A DNA stretch of 64,000 bases from assembly GCA_022647765.1 (NCBI GenBank), contig JALCLH010000013.1, forward strand, positions 34,715 through 98,714. The letters are read 5' to 3'. Made by a program: the position numbers and the translations under genes. Shown here piece after piece: positions 28,037 to 38,348 of the stretch. Origin of the DNA: Acidipropionibacterium sp. (GTDB taxonomy: Bacteria > Actinomycetota > Actinomycetes > Propionibacteriales > Propionibacteriaceae). The notes beneath the pieces are model-generated. The model saw nothing but the letters and a program-made list of their open reading frames with translations. It was not told where the DNA came from and did not search any database. How positions within the stretch are numbered: the first letter of the stretch is position 1; every line of letters begins with the position of its first letter.

Positions 28037-28639
28037 CTACCGGCTCCGGCGGGACGCCACCGCATGGCGGCGTACCGGGGCGCCGGTGAGCGCGTAGTGG
28101 TCGATGAGCCAGTCCAGGGTGACGCCGGCGTCACCCAGTTCGGCCACCAGGATGCGCGCGCAGGCCAGGGCGTCGGCGTCCGCCCGGTGGTGGGAGAAGG
28201 TCTCGGCGGGGAAGTAGTGCCGGAAGACCTGGTCGAGTTTCATCGTGCCGCGCGGCCAGCCGAGCACGCTCTGGGCGGTGCGGTAGGTGCACAACCGCGG
28301 GCTGTCCAGGGTCGGAGTGCCCAGCTGACGGGCCAGACCGTTCCACACGCTGAAGTCGAAGGCCATGTTGTGGGCGACCACCGGCCCGTCCCCGATCATC
28401 GCCAGGTAGTCCGCGACGACCTCCTCCCAGCCCGGTGCGCCGGCGACGTCGCACGGATGGATGCCGTGGATCGAGATGTTCATCGGATGGAAGGAGTCCA
28501 GCCCCGCCGGTGGCCGCAGCAGATCGGCGCGCTCGGCGAGGATCGTGCCCTCCTCGTCCATCGTCACCGCGGCGATGGAGCAGGCCGAGGCCCGCGACCC
28601 GTTGGCTGTCTCGAAGTCGATGGCGGTGAAGCTGGTCAT
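28037..28639 (-). CDS. DnaQ-like 3'-5' exonuclease (DEDDh)
   Basis: The 200-residue exonuclease has all DEDDh motifs: DFET (residues 8-11) in exo I, HNMAFDFSVW in exo II and HHRADADAL in exo III. It resembles stand-alone epsilon-like nucleases rather than the polymerase III subunit. Short C-terminal basic tail (RRHAVASRRSR). It reads towards the fic palindrome. A part in defence cannot be shown, though such exonucleases occur in defence islands. Confidence 0.88.
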   Translation of the reverse strand: MTSFTAIDFETANGSRASACSIAAVTMDEEGTILAERADLLRPPAGLDSFHPMNISIHGIHPCDVAGAPGWEEVVADYLAMIGDGPVVAHNMAFDFSVWNGLARQLGTPTLDSPRLCTYRTAQSVLGWPRGTMKLDQVFRHYFPAETFSHHRADADALACARILVAELGDAGVTLDWLIDHYALTGAPVRRHAVASRRSR

Positions 28640-28736
28640 GGTGCCCCAGTCTGCCCCCGGTGGTCGGTGAGTGCTGAATCGGGCGGGTCGTCTGCCTGCT
28701 CAACTCGTCGTCTGCTCAACCCGTAGCCTGTACCCC

Positions 28737-30155
28737 ATGGGCCGCTCCATCGAAGAAGACGTCGACGACTACCTCGAATCGCGCACCGAGGACGAGCTGC
28801 GCGACCTCCTCGCCGATCTCGCGACCACGAACCCGCAGGTTCGCCAGACACTGCACCGCCGCGCCTCGGCGGCTCGCACCCAGGGTAGCGAGGCGTCACG
28901 AGGGCTGATCCGCGAGGTGAGGTCTGTGCTGGCCAGTGCGTGGGTTCGTCGACTACTACCAGGCGTCCCGACTATGCCTGGCGAGATCGAGGAGATCTCT
29001 GCGCCGCATCGCGTCCATGGCCGCGACACCCGGCGGGCTCGACGCCGTCCGCGAGCCCGCTGCGACAGCTCCTGACCGTGGCCTGGGCGAAGTGCTCGGG
29101 CACGCCGACGACTCGGACGGCCAGATCTCTGGAGGTGCGCCAGCAGGCGGTGGAGACTTGTATGTCGACGTCTGCACCCGGTCCGCGCTGAGCGACGATC
29201 AGCGCAGGGAGCTGGGGGAGTGGGTCGCCGACTTCCGGATGACCGATCCCTTCGGGGTCGAGCGGCCTGGAGCTGGAGCAGCGTCTTCCCGGTGCATCGA
29301 GCGACGTCGGCCTTGAGGCCTTCCGCGGATCGGGTCGACGAGGTGGCGAGCGGGGCAGCGCTGATCGTCCCCAGGATCTTCGGCCAGATGCTGTTGGAAC
29401 TCGCCGATCATGACGGCGATGTCGACTGGGCAATCGAGATCCTGGCCAAGAATACCTACCCGGGATACGGCGGCATCGTCCTCCGGCTCGCGGGCGCTGG
29501 GCGCGCCGAGGAGGCGTGTGACTGGGCGCGGAAAGCGGTGGAGGCGGACCGGCTGGCGTCCGATCCGTACCTGATCAACTCCGACTCGTGGGTCGACGCC
29601 GATCTGGCGGTCGATCTGCTGGCCAAGCATGGCAGCATCGAGGAGGCGAGGCAGGCCTGGCGTGGCCATTTCCTTGACCAGATGGAGCGCAGGCCATCGG
29701 TCTATCTCTGGCTGCTGGCGACCGCCGACCGGTTCGGGCTGCGTGACCAGGAGCGCGAATGGGCTCTGGATGCGGCAACCGCACGCGCCCGGAAATCACG
29801 ACAGCCGGACTCCCTGATCCGGATTCGCATCTCCGACGGGGACCTGGACGGGGCGTGGCAGGCCGTCGACGAGTTGGGAGCCGGATACGTGTGGCGCGAA
29901 CTGGCCGAGATCGGGGCGAAGGCCCGGCCTCTGGACGCTGCGGGCCTTTATCGCGAAGCCGCTTGCACCGGGCTGAAGCAGACGAGCAACCGGGGGGTGT
30001 ACGCGGCCTGCGCGTCCGATCTCAAGGAGATGTGCCGGCTGTACGCCCGCGCCGGGGACGCCGAGGAGGGACGCCGGGTCGTCGCGAAGCTCATGAAGGA
30101 CTATGGCCATCGTCCGGCCATGCTCGACGAGTTCTGGAAGGCGGGACTGGGCTGA
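28737..30155 (+). pseudogene. Uncharacterised protein, split by several frameshifts
   Basis: The coding potential starts at ATG 28737 (MGRSIEEDVDDYLESRTEDE) and continues in at least three frames to a clear C-terminal part at about 29340-30155. That part reads as helical, TPR-like repeats (DWAIEILAKN, EEACDWARKAVEADRL, EEARQAWRGHFLDQ, EEGRRVVAKLMKDYGHRPAM). Breaks fall around 28950, 29000, 29060 and 29150-29300. I think it is one protein of about 470 residues, similar to SWIM-associated helical proteins, but I do not recognise a function. It is either decayed or badly sequenced. Confidence 0.6.
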
Positions 30156-30229
30156 AGAGCTGGACTGGAGAATCGGGCTGACGAACTGGACTGGCAGAAG
30201 GAGGGCATGATCTGCGAGAGGATCGGATC

Positions 30230-31091
30230 ATGGATGATCTCGGACAGCTCCTCGCCGGTGCGCGGCGCGCCGTCTTCTTCGGCGGCGCCGGCATCTCCAC
30301 CGAGTCGGGGATACCGGACTTCCGCTCCGCCGGAGGCCTCTACACCACCGCCCACGACCTTCCTTATCCGGCCGAGTACATGCTCAGTCACGAGTGCTTC
30401 GTCGAGACGCCGGCGCTGTTCATGGACTTCTACCGCCAGTACCTCGTCCACCCGCAGGCCCGCCCCAACCGGGCCCACCGCGCCCTGGCGGAGCTTGAGC
30501 GGCGCGGGAATCTGGCCGCCGTCGTCACCCAGAACATCGACGGCCTGCATCAGGACGCCGGATCGCGCCGGGTCATCGAGCTGCACGGGTCGGTGCATCG
30601 CAACCACTGCCTCGGATGTGGGCGGCACTACGGTCTCGACGCGATCATGCAGGCCCCGGGATCGCCGCCTGCCCCGCCTGTGGAGCCATGATCCGCCCCG
30701 ACGTCGTGCTCTACGGCGAGGCCCTGGACCCGGAGGTGATGGAGGACGCGGTGGCGGTGATAGGAGCCGCGGACGTTCTGATCGTCGGCGGCACCTCGCT
30801 CAACGTGTATCCGGCGGCCGGGATGCTGCGTTTCTTCGCGGCACGGCGATGGTGCTGATCAACCTGGAGACCACCCCTTACGACGGCCGGGCCGATCTGG
30901 TGATCCATTCCAGGCTCGGCGACACCTGGGAGACGCCGTCGGGGTCGAGTGATGTCGGATTGATCCGGCCTCAGATCGTCACGACCGCGTCGGCCCTGGC
31001 CCGGGTGGACCGGATGACGGCGGCATTGCGCTCATCGGGCCCGGCCGCCCAGGCGACGGCGGCGTCGTGGGGCTTGCCGAACTGTTCGTGA
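30230..31091 (+). CDS. Sir2-family NAD-dependent protein deacylase (frameshifted in this assembly)
   Basis: Sirtuin motifs are clear: GGAGISTESGIPDFRSAGGLY (NAD site, residues 18-38), TQNIDGLHQDAG with catalytic His in ELHGS, zinc ligands CLGCG and CPACG, then GTSLNVYPAAG. Two frameshifts are needed: one near 30650 (before IAACPACG) and a missing base near 30837 (FFRGTAMVLINLE). After the second, the frame runs to 31091 and overlaps the convergent kinase gene. The true stop may be nearer 30960, where another frame has TGA. Confidence 0.85.
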
Positions 31092-31588
31092 CGGGCGACG
31101 AGCCGGCTCATCCGCAGATCCTCGTCGACATCGACGTACCAGATCTCGTCCATCATTCCGTGGATCCGGCACCAGGGCTCCTCCTCGAGCAGCAGATAGT
31201 TCCCCTCGATGATCACCAGGGGAGTCGACTGAAAGACAGGAATGGCCCCGGCGACGCCGTTGTGGAGCTCCCGCCGGTACTCCGGGGCATAGGTGACCGG
31301 CTCCTCGGCCGCCGCCAGCCGCCGGACCAGGGCGACGAATCCCCATGCGTCGAAGGTGTCCGGGGCGCCCTTGCGGCTCACCCGGTCGAGTTCGATGAGA
31401 CGCGACTGGGCGAGGTGGAATCCATCCATCGGCACCACTGCGGCCGCATCGCCCAGAGCCCGCCCGATCTCGGCGCCGAGGGTCGACTTCCCCGCCCCCG
31501 GTTCGCCGGTGATCCCCAGCAGGATGCGGCCGCCGCGGTGGGCCAGGGCGCGGGCCCGATCGACGGCGTCACCGGTTGTCAGTTCCAT
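30971..31588 (-). CDS. P-loop nucleoside/uridine kinase-like protein
   Basis: The 205-residue protein belongs to the uridine kinase/phosphoribulokinase-like P-loop group. Walker A is GEPGAGKST near residue 28, a PMDGFHLA substrate segment follows, then LVIIEGNYLLLEE (Walker B side) and a lid with RMSRLVARH. ATG 31588 is preferred over upstream starts because AGGAG precedes it by a normal distance. The real substrate (fructose, nucleoside or other) is not clear. It is divergent from the FGGY kinase gene, so the two may act in one sugar pathway. Confidence 0.82.
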   Translation of the reverse strand: MELTTGDAVDRARALAHRGGRILLGITGEPGAGKSTLGAEIGRALGDAAAVVPMDGFHLAQSRLIELDRVSRKGAPDTFDAWGFVALVRRLAAAEEPVTYAPEYRRELHNGVAGAIPVFQSTPLVIIEGNYLLLEEEPWCRIHGMMDEIWYVDVDEDLRMSRLVARHEQFGKPHDAAVAWAAGPDERNAAVIRSTRARADAVVTI

Positions 31589-31721
31589 GATCACTCCTGA
31601 AGGGATGACGCCGTGTCGGATATCCGCAGTCTTCCACGTGAGTCGCGCCATGGGTCGGTAGGCTGACGCTCACATCCGGCGTCCTGCCACCGATCCATCC
31701 GAGGCCTCGAAGGAGAGACCC

Positions 31722-33286
31722 ATGACTGACAACGGACCTTACGTGCTCGGCATCGATTACGGCACGGAGTCGTGCCGGGTGGCGATCTTCGATCTGGCGG
31801 GCCGGCCGCTGTCCTTCGCCGCGACTCCGTACCCGACGAATTTCCCGCACCCGGCCTGGGCCGAGCAGGATCCGGAGGAGTGGTGGAAGGCCGTGCAGGC
31901 CAGCGCGCACCGGGCGATCGCCAATGCCGGGATCTCCCCATCGGCGATCGCCGGGATTTCTTACGATGCGACCACCTTCACGATGGTGACATTGGATTCG
32001 AAGGGGGAGTCGATCCGTCCGGCGATCATGTGGATGGACAACCGCGCGACGGTCCAGGCGGCACGGGCCGAGAATTCGGATTCGGTGGCCCGGCTGATGA
32101 ACAATGGCGGGAAGGGCGCGGCGCCGGCCGAGTATTTCCCGTTCAAGGCGGCGTGGCTGCGCGAGCATGAGCCGGAGAATTATGCCAGAGCGGCCCATAT
32201 TGTCGATGCGCCGGACTGGCTGACCTACAAGTTGACCGGGGAGTGGACGGTCAATATTCATTCTCACTCCCTGCGTTCCTATTACAACCGGGCGCAGGGC
32301 GGCTGGCCGACCGATTTCTACGAGACGATCGGCTGTGGGGATGTGTTCGATAAAGTTCCCGACAGGGTGGTCAACATCGGGGAGCAGGTCGGGACGCTGG
32401 CCACCGATTCCGGCTCAGCTGCTGGGTCTGCGGCCGGGGATCCCGGTGGCCCAGGGGCTGTGCGACGCCGGTGCGGGCCAGATCGGTCTCGGGGGTGCTG
32501 AGCCCGGGGACCTTCGCGTTGATCACGGGATCCTCGCATGTGATCTACGGGCAGAGCGATCACGAGATCCACGGCGAGGGATTCTGGGGAACGTACACCG
32601 ACGCGGTGGTGCCGGGACAGTTCACCGTGGAGGGGTCCGGGGTCTCGACCGGATCGGTGTTGAAGTGGTTCAAGGATGGTTTCGCCTCCGATATCGCGAC
32701 TGCGGCGGAGAAGGTCGGGTTGAATCCGTATGACGTACTCAATGAGCAGGCGAAGGATATTCCGATCGGTTCTGACGGACTGATCGTCAACGAGTATTTC
32801 CAGGGGAACCGGACGCCGTACACCGACTCCAAGGCGCGCGGGATCATGTGGGGATTGTCGTTGGCCCACACCCCGGCGCACATGTATCACGCGATCCAGG
32901 AGGGGGTCGCGTTCGGGACGGCGAACAGTCTGGCAGCGATGCGGGACGCCGGCTTCGCGGTGGACCGGATCATCGCCTGCGGCGGGGCGACGAAGAGTAG
33001 GGACTGGATGCAGATGCATGCGGACGTGGCGAATGTGCCGATCACCCTCACCGAGGTGGGAGACGCCGTCGTGCTGGGGACCTGCATGAGCGCGGCGGTC
33101 GGCGCGGGGCTCTACAAGGATCTGCCGGAGGCCGGGGAGCACATGGTTCACGAGATCGAGGTCATCGAGCCCGATCCGGAGCGTCATGAGCAGTACCAGT
33201 TCTACTTCGACAAGTATCAGCGGTCCTTCCCCCTGATGCAGGAGTTGATCCACGAGGTCGTCGACCAGGAGGCCGCCAAGCACTGA
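31722..33286 (+). CDS. FGGY-family carbohydrate kinase (frameshifted in this assembly)
   Basis: This is a sugar kinase of the xylulokinase/ribulokinase superfamily. The N-terminal ATPase fold reads VLGIDYGTESCRVAIFD, with the substrate loop IMWMDNRATVQAAR. The C-terminal half has SPGTFALITGSSH and the family signature region IIACGGATKSRDWMQMHADV. Two single-base errors interrupt it: near 32411 (LATDS to AQLLGLRPG) and an extra G in a five-G run at 32490-32494 (GLGVLSPG). Corrected length about 521 residues. The sugar is not determined. Confidence 0.88.
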
Positions 33287-33328
33287 TGCGGAGGCCACTC
33301 TGTTGTGGTGACCGCTATTCTGCGAGAG

Positions 33329-33487
33329 ATGGGCAGCCAGATGAACGAGAGTGGCTGGGATCGGATGGCCGACTGGGCCGAGTCCGAAGCGCCGTTGATC
33401 GACGACTCTGCGCAGACGGTGACGGGCGCTGAGGCCCAAGAGGTTGGCCGACGGTTCCTCATGACGGATCGAAATCGTCGGTCATGA
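33329..33487 (+). CDS. Small acidic protein, possible antitoxin-like
   Basis: Fifty-two codons from ATG 33329 (or 48 from ATG 33341) give an acidic peptide, MNESGWDRMADWAESEAPLI, with a second helix AEAQEVGRRFLM. The size and shape resemble small antitoxins I have seen in actinobacteria, but no toxin gene is next to it and the similarity is weak. It lies between the sugar kinase and an esterase. Confidence 0.4.
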   Translation: MGSQMNESGWDRMADWAESEAPLIDDSAQTVTGAEAQEVGRRFLMTDRNRRS

Positions 33488-33547
33488 GCTGATCCGGCGA
33501 TTGGGCCTGTGACCGATCGGTCACAGGCCCTCGCTACTGTGGCCGCC

Positions 33548-34487
33548 ATGGCAACCTTCGACCCGGCCGACCTCGCAGCGGTCCGCGCCTCCGCCGAGGC
33601 GGGGAAACTCGCCCTGGGACCCGGCCCGGAGCTGCCGGTCGTCGCCGAGACGACGCTGGGCGCCGACGATCTTCACCCGGGCGCCCCCGACGTCCGGATC
33701 CGGCTGCTCAGCGGCTCACCGCAACCGGCCGGACTGCTGCTCTACGTCCACGGCGGCGGCTGGGTGATGTACTCCATCGACCACTACGACCGGCTGGCCC
33801 GACGGCTGGCCGCACTGTCCGAATGGGCCGTCGTCATGATCGACTACCCGCTGGCCCCAGAACACCCCTTCCCCGAACCGGTCGACTGCACCTGGGAGGC
33901 CATCCGCTGGATCACCGGGCCGGCCGGCAGAGACTGGCTCTCCCGGGCGATCCCACTGCCCGGCCCGACTGTGCTGGCCGGCGACTCGGCCGGCGGCAAT
34001 ATCGCCACGGCCTGCGCCCTGCGCGCCCGCGACGCCTGCGCCGACACTCGCCCCGATGAGGGCGCCAGGCCGGCATTCGACGGGAATCTGATCATCTACC
34101 CGGTACTCGACCACGACATCGACCGGCCGAGCTACTTCCGCGCCCTGTTCCCCGCCGACATCGAACGCGACGAGATGCGGGTCTGCTGGAACCTCTACTG
34201 CCCCGACCCGGCCATGCGGGAGCTCCGCGACGCGTCACCACTGCATGCCGACGACCTCCGGGGCCTGCCCCCGACGATGCTCATCACCGCCGAAGGAGAC
34301 GTTCTCAACAGTGAGATCGATGAGTATCGGCGTCGCCTGAGTGACGATGGCGTGCCGCTGAGCCGTCGAGCACTTCGCAGGGATCGGCCACGGCTGCATC
34401 AACCTGTGGGGGCACAGCGAGGAGGTCGACCGGGTGATCGGAAAGATCGTCGACTGGCTCGGCGGCATTCGTCCTGCGGCGCGCTGA
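33548..34487 (+). CDS. Alpha/beta hydrolase, HSL (family IV) esterase (frameshifted near 3' end)
   Basis: The oxyanion motif YVHGGGWVMYS (near residue 69) and the nucleophile motif GDSAGGN (near residue 147) identify a hormone-sensitive-lipase-like esterase. The acid is in ITAEGDVLNSE. The catalytic His (GHGCINLWGHS) is reached only after a single-base shift near 34360. The corrected protein of about 313 residues ends at TGA 34485-34487 (DWLGGIRPAAR). Start at ATG 33548. Confidence 0.85.
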
Positions 34488-34508
34488 GCCCTCGGGCTCC
34501 GCAAGAAG

Positions 34509-34586
34509 GTGAACATTTCACTCGCCGAAGGGGGTGCGGAGCGCAGCAACGGGCGAATCAGCCCCTTGGGCGAGTGAAATGTTCAC
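34509..34586. repeat. Intergenic inverted repeat, family A copy 1
   Basis: GTGAACATTTCACTCGCC and its exact reverse complement bound a 78-bp element between the esterase and the FKBP gene. A related copy lies at 35871-35946. Its place between convergent stops fits a terminator-like or REP-type element. Confidence 0.75.
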
Positions 34587-34608
34587 GCGGACTCAGCTTC
34601 AGATGACC

Positions 34609-34974
34609 TCAGATGACGTTGACCAGGTCGCAGACGAAAACCAGGGTCTCCTTCGGGGCGATCACCCCGGGAATCCCGCGCTCGCCATAGGCCAGCTGAT
34701 AGGGGATCGTGAGCTTGCGGCGTCCGCCCACCTTCATGCCCTGCACACCGGTGTCCCAGCCCGGGATCACCTGGCCGACGCCGAGCTGGAAGCTCAGCGC
34801 CTCGCCGCGGTTGTAGGAGGCGTCGAACTCCTTGCCGTTGCTCAGGGCGACACCGACGTAGTGCACATCGACGAGATTTCCGGCCGCCGCCTCGGGGCCG
34901 TCGCCAACGGTGATGTCCTCGATCACGAGGTCGTCGGGGGCGGAGTCGGGCAGGGTCACTTCAGGCTTCTGCAT
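34609..34974 (-). CDS. FKBP-type peptidyl-prolyl cis-trans isomerase
   Basis: The 121-residue single-domain FKBP has the typical core: DLVIEDITVGDGPEA, VDVHYVGVALSNGKEFDASY, QVIPGWDTGVQGMKVGGRRKLTIP and AYGERGIPGVIAPKETLVF. It has no signal peptide, so it acts in the cytoplasm as a foldase. ATG 34974 (MQKPEVTLP) is preferred; ATG 34983 adds three residues. Confidence 0.94.
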   Translation of the reverse strand: MQKPEVTLPDSAPDDLVIEDITVGDGPEAAAGNLVDVHYVGVALSNGKEFDASYNRGEALSFQLGVGQVIPGWDTGVQGMKVGGRRKLTIPYQLAYGERGIPGVIAPKETLVFVCDLVNVI

Positions 34975-35010
34975 GGCGCCCACCTTACGGGCAACCGCCA
35001 GAGGCCCGCC

Positions 35011-35829
35011 TCAGCCGAGGTTCCGGAACACCGGCGTCTCCGGAGTGGAGATCTCCGGCGCGTAGCAGTAGCCGCCCTCGCAGAACCGGGTGATTCCGCG
35101 CCCCGACCGGATCCGCTCGCGCACCAGCCAACCGGCCATCAGCCCGCGGGCCCGCTTCGCCGAGAAGGAGATCACCTTCCAGTTCCCGGCATGGTCGCGG
35201 TCCTCGAACCGCGGTGAGACGACGCGGGCCGCCAGCCCCGGCACGCTCGCATTGCCGGCGGAGAACCGCTGCGAGAGCCCGTCAAGGTCCACCGCTGCCG
35301 AGTACTCGGCCGAGGCGAGGTTGACGATCACCCGGGCACCGGGAGCCGATGCCAAATCCTCGGCCACGGCCCGGGTGAGCCGGGGACGCCAGAAGGCGTA
35401 GAGATCGGCGCCGCGAGGGTTGGCGATCTTGATCCCCATCTCCAGGCGGTAGGGCTGGATGATGTCCAGCGGCCGCAGGATGCCGTACAGCCCCGACAGG
35501 ATGCGCAGGGTCTTGCCCGCCTCGGTCCAGTCACGCTGGTCGAAGGTCCGCGGGGACATCCCCTGGTAGACCGCCCCGTTGAAGGTGAGCGCGGCGGGGC
35601 GGGCGTTGGCCGGGGTGAACGGCGTCTCGAAGGCCCGGTAGCGGTCGGCGTTGAGGACGGCCAGCTCCTCCGAGATCCCCATCAGACGCCGCAGCTCGGC
35701 GGTCGACTTCCCCCGCATGATCGCGATCAGATCCTCGGCCTGATCCAGATAGCGGGGCAGGGTGGATCGCCGCGTGGTCAGCGGGGACTCCAGATCGAGC
35801 GACTTGGCGGGTGAGACGAGGATCAGCAC
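35011..35829 (-). CDS. yaaA: Peroxide stress protein YaaA family
   Basis: This 272-residue protein matches YaaA/DUF328: LILVSPAKSLD at the start, SPRTFDQRDW, LYGILRPLDIIQPYRLEMG in the middle and VISFSAKRARGLMAGWLV near the end. YaaA lowers intracellular iron damage under peroxide stress in E. coli. GTG 35829 gives the family N-terminus; the longer frame upstream has no support. It runs in the same direction as the FKBP gene, 36 bases before it. Confidence 0.92.
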   Translation of the reverse strand: MLILVSPAKSLDLESPLTTRRSTLPRYLDQAEDLIAIMRGKSTAELRRLMGISEELAVLNADRYRAFETPFTPANARPAALTFNGAVYQGMSPRTFDQRDWTEAGKTLRILSGLYGILRPLDIIQPYRLEMGIKIANPRGADLYAFWRPRLTRAVAEDLASAPGARVIVNLASAEYSAAVDLDGLSQRFSAGNASVPGLAARVVSPRFEDRDHAGNWKVISFSAKRARGLMAGWLVRERIRSGRGITRFCEGGYCYAPEISTPETPVFRNLG

Positions 35830-35870
35830 GCCGAGAACACTAGCCAGAAGACCGGCGGAGATCCCCGACA

Positions 35871-35946
35871 TGAACTTTTCACTCGCCTAAGCGCTCTCAG
35901 AGCGACGGCCATGGCGGATCCGTCGCTTACGCGAGTGAAATGTGCA
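35871..35946. repeat. Intergenic inverted repeat, family A copy 2
   Basis: TGAACTTTTCACTCGCCTAAGCG at one end pairs with CGCTTACGCGAGTGAAATGTGCA at the other, with a few mismatches. The arms share the GTGAA/TTTCACTCGCC core with copy 1 at 34509. It sits upstream of yaaA and may affect its promoter. Confidence 0.65.
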
Positions 35947-36119
35947 CCCGGCCACTGGACACCTCGAGAGGTCGGTCGCAGAGTGACGCGACGCCGCCGG
36001 AGTCCGTCCGGCGGCGTCGCAATGACTTGCGCAATGAGTCGAGAAATGACTTGCGCTATGAGTCGAGAAATGAGTTGCGCTATGAGTCGAGTGATGAGTC
36101 AGCGCGATGGATCAGACCA

Positions 36120-38217
36120 TCAGACCCCCGTGCTCGGCAGACCGGGACGACCCGGGACCGAGGCCGTGCCGGAGGGGCTCTGCGTCGCCGGCGGAATCGA
36201 GCCGGACGGCGCTGGGGCGGAACCGGAGGGAGCCGGGGTCGGACTCGGTGAGCCCGGCGCACCGGCCTTGATCACCTTCGCCGGTCCGCCGACCGACAGC
36301 ACCGTCACCGAGCCGTCGGCGTTGAGCCGAACGGTCGCAGAGGTCGCCGCGGCCAGGTTCAGGCGCTGCCAGGATCCCCCGGAGGTGCCCGAGAGGTCGA
36401 GGATGTTGCCGGAGGCCGACTGGGTCTGGGCGAGGATCTGTGTGCGCTGGGCGTCGGTGAGGTCCGGGAATGCGGTCAGCAGCAGGTTGTCGGCGTCCTT
36501 GGGCACCGAGGGTGCGAGACCGGTGGTCCGGGTGGGCGCGAATCCATAGTCGAGCCGCTCGGTGTAGACCTTGACGGCCGAGGAGCGGTCGGTGACGATC
36601 TGGCTGGTGCCGCCGGGGATGGCCTTGCCGCCGTAGGGGTTGTCCCGGTAAGCGGTGTCCTTGGCGATGCACTTCGCCAGCACGTCGCCGCACTCGGCCT
36701 GCAGGTAGTTCACCAGCTCGGTGCGCGCCGGGATCAGCGCCTTGGTGCGGAACTCGGCGTCCGACCAGCGGGTGGCCAGCGCGGCCTGGCCGGCGATGCG
36801 TCCGCCCTCGATGTCGAGGGGGTAGTGGACGCCGAGCACGATCCGGTTGTTCCCGGCCTCCGAGCCGAGGTGCGGGCCAGGATCTCGGGCGCGAGCTCGG
36901 GCAACAGGGTGGCCAGCGCGTCCGGCTTTCTGACGGGGATACAGATCACCGTTGGCGGGGGTGTCGGGTATCGCGATCTGGGTGCCGTCGATCGCTGTGA
37001 CGAGGCGTCCGGCGCAGCGGATCTGCTGGGTGGGCAGGCAGGCTCCGGGACCGGCCAGGAGGCGGAACAGGGCTTCCAGGGGTGCCGGGCCCAGGCGGCG
37101 CATGGCTTGGCTGATCGACGATTTCGCGGGGTGAGGGATCGGGTGGGGAAGGCCTGCGGTCAGTCGGTTCCACACAGCAGTCCAGGCCTGGCCTGCGTAC
37201 AGGGCGCCGGCGAGGATGAGGTAGACGACCAGGCGGGAGGGCAGGCGTCGCACGCGGTGTTGGGTGGTCGCGGTCTGGTCCAGGATGGCGTCGATCATCT
37301 CGGGTGGGACGGTGGTGGTGAGTTCGCCGAGGTGGGCGGGGGCGAACACGCCGTCGGGTTCGTGGCGGGCTGAGAGGGTGGCATGATTCGGCATGGCAGC
37401 TCTTGTCTGGGAGGAGGGTGATCCCCGCCTGGTAGGCGGTGGTGGTGTGGCCGCTGGGGTAGGAGCCGCCGGTGCACAGGCCCGCGGAGCCGTATCCGGC
37501 GTCGAGCGTGACATCGGAGGAGGCGAAGTCGTGGGTGGTGTCGACCACCGGCGCCAGTCGGGTGATCTTCAGCGAGCCGTCGGGGTTCGCCCACGCCTTG
37601 CCCAGGCGGTTCGGGGTCACCGAGGAGCCGTTGATCTTGCTCGGCGCGCAGGCGTCCTCGTCGCCGGCGACCGGCTTCGAGTCGGCGCTGGCGGGCAGGA
37701 AGGGGCGCGGATGGCTGAACCGCTTCTTGGCCTCGCCGGTGCCGACGTAGGCTCCGGCGGTCCCGTTCTCGCTGCTGATGAGGGCGTCGACCTTGGGCAG
37801 CTTGCCCTCGACCCGTCCCTGGGCGTAGATCCTCCCGAGCTGCCCGCCGAGCCCGTCGGCGATGGAGATCGACTGGTCGTAGCCGGAGCCGTCGGCACCC
37901 TTGTAGGCGGAGTTCTGGAGGGCGCGGAACTGCTGATCCTTCGTGGCGTTCTGGTTGATCCAGCTGGTGAGACGGTCGTCCCACTGCAGGGTCGCGGCGT
38001 CTTTCACGGTGCCGTGCAGGTCGTTCGCGCCGGACGGCTGCCATGCCGAGTCGTACCCGGACAGGGCGGAGATCAGATCGGGCGGGGTGTCGTCGCTGGG
38101 GTATCCCGCCGCGGAGGCGACGCCGCCCGTGGCCACGAGCGATGCGCCCGCGACGACGGCGGTGACGGCCGCCCGGAGTGCCGCGCGTCGGCGCGGTCGT
38201 GTTGTCGTGTCGGTCAT
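36120..38217 (-). pseudogene. Secreted class A acid phosphatase (PAP2), interrupted
   Basis: The gene starts at ATG 38217 with a Tat/Sec-like signal peptide (RPRRRAALRAAVTAVVAGAS, cleavage near VASAAG). All three PAP2 motifs are present but on both sides of an insertion: KKRFSHPRPF and SYPSGHTTTAYQAGITL before it, NNRIVLGVHYPLD after it. A piece of about 490 bp from an IS4-type element lies between, and a further frameshift occurs near 36870. The C-terminus ends in a Pro/Ser/Thr-rich tail (SPTPAPSGSAPAPSG). The enzyme cannot be made as drawn. Confidence 0.85.
36921..37414 (-). mobile_element. IS4-family transposase N-terminal fragment inside the phosphatase gene
   Basis: From ATG 37394 the minus strand reads MPNHATLSARHEPDGVFAPA, then HLGELTTTVPPEMIDAILDQ and HRVRRLPSRLVVYLILAGAL, which is the IS4 transposase N-terminal domain, ending near IDGTQIAIPDTPANGDLYP. 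This is about a third of a transposase; the DDE residues are absent. Junctions with phosphatase sequence are at about 37414 (ITL) and 36921 (ALATLLPELAP). No obvious terminal repeats remain. Confidence 0.75.
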
Positions 38218-38348
38218 TCGATGGGTCCTCCCGGATCGCGGGCCCCCGATGCGGGGCCCATTCCGTTCGGGACGCTACCGATGCCCGGTGACGCGCAGCT
38301 GACGGCGAGGTGACCTCCCGGTGATCCCCGGTGACGCCTTCAACGCCG

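Noticed and set aside
30961..31091. Extended C-terminus of the sirtuin through the kinase gene
   Set aside because: The listed end is the formal stop, but the last 40 or so codons lie antisense to a well conserved kinase and lack sirtuin similarity, so I do not treat them as real sequence of the enzyme.
35829..35871. Longer YaaA start at 35871 (MSGISAGLLASVLG)
   Set aside because: The family begins LILVSPAKS; the extension reads into an inverted-repeat element.
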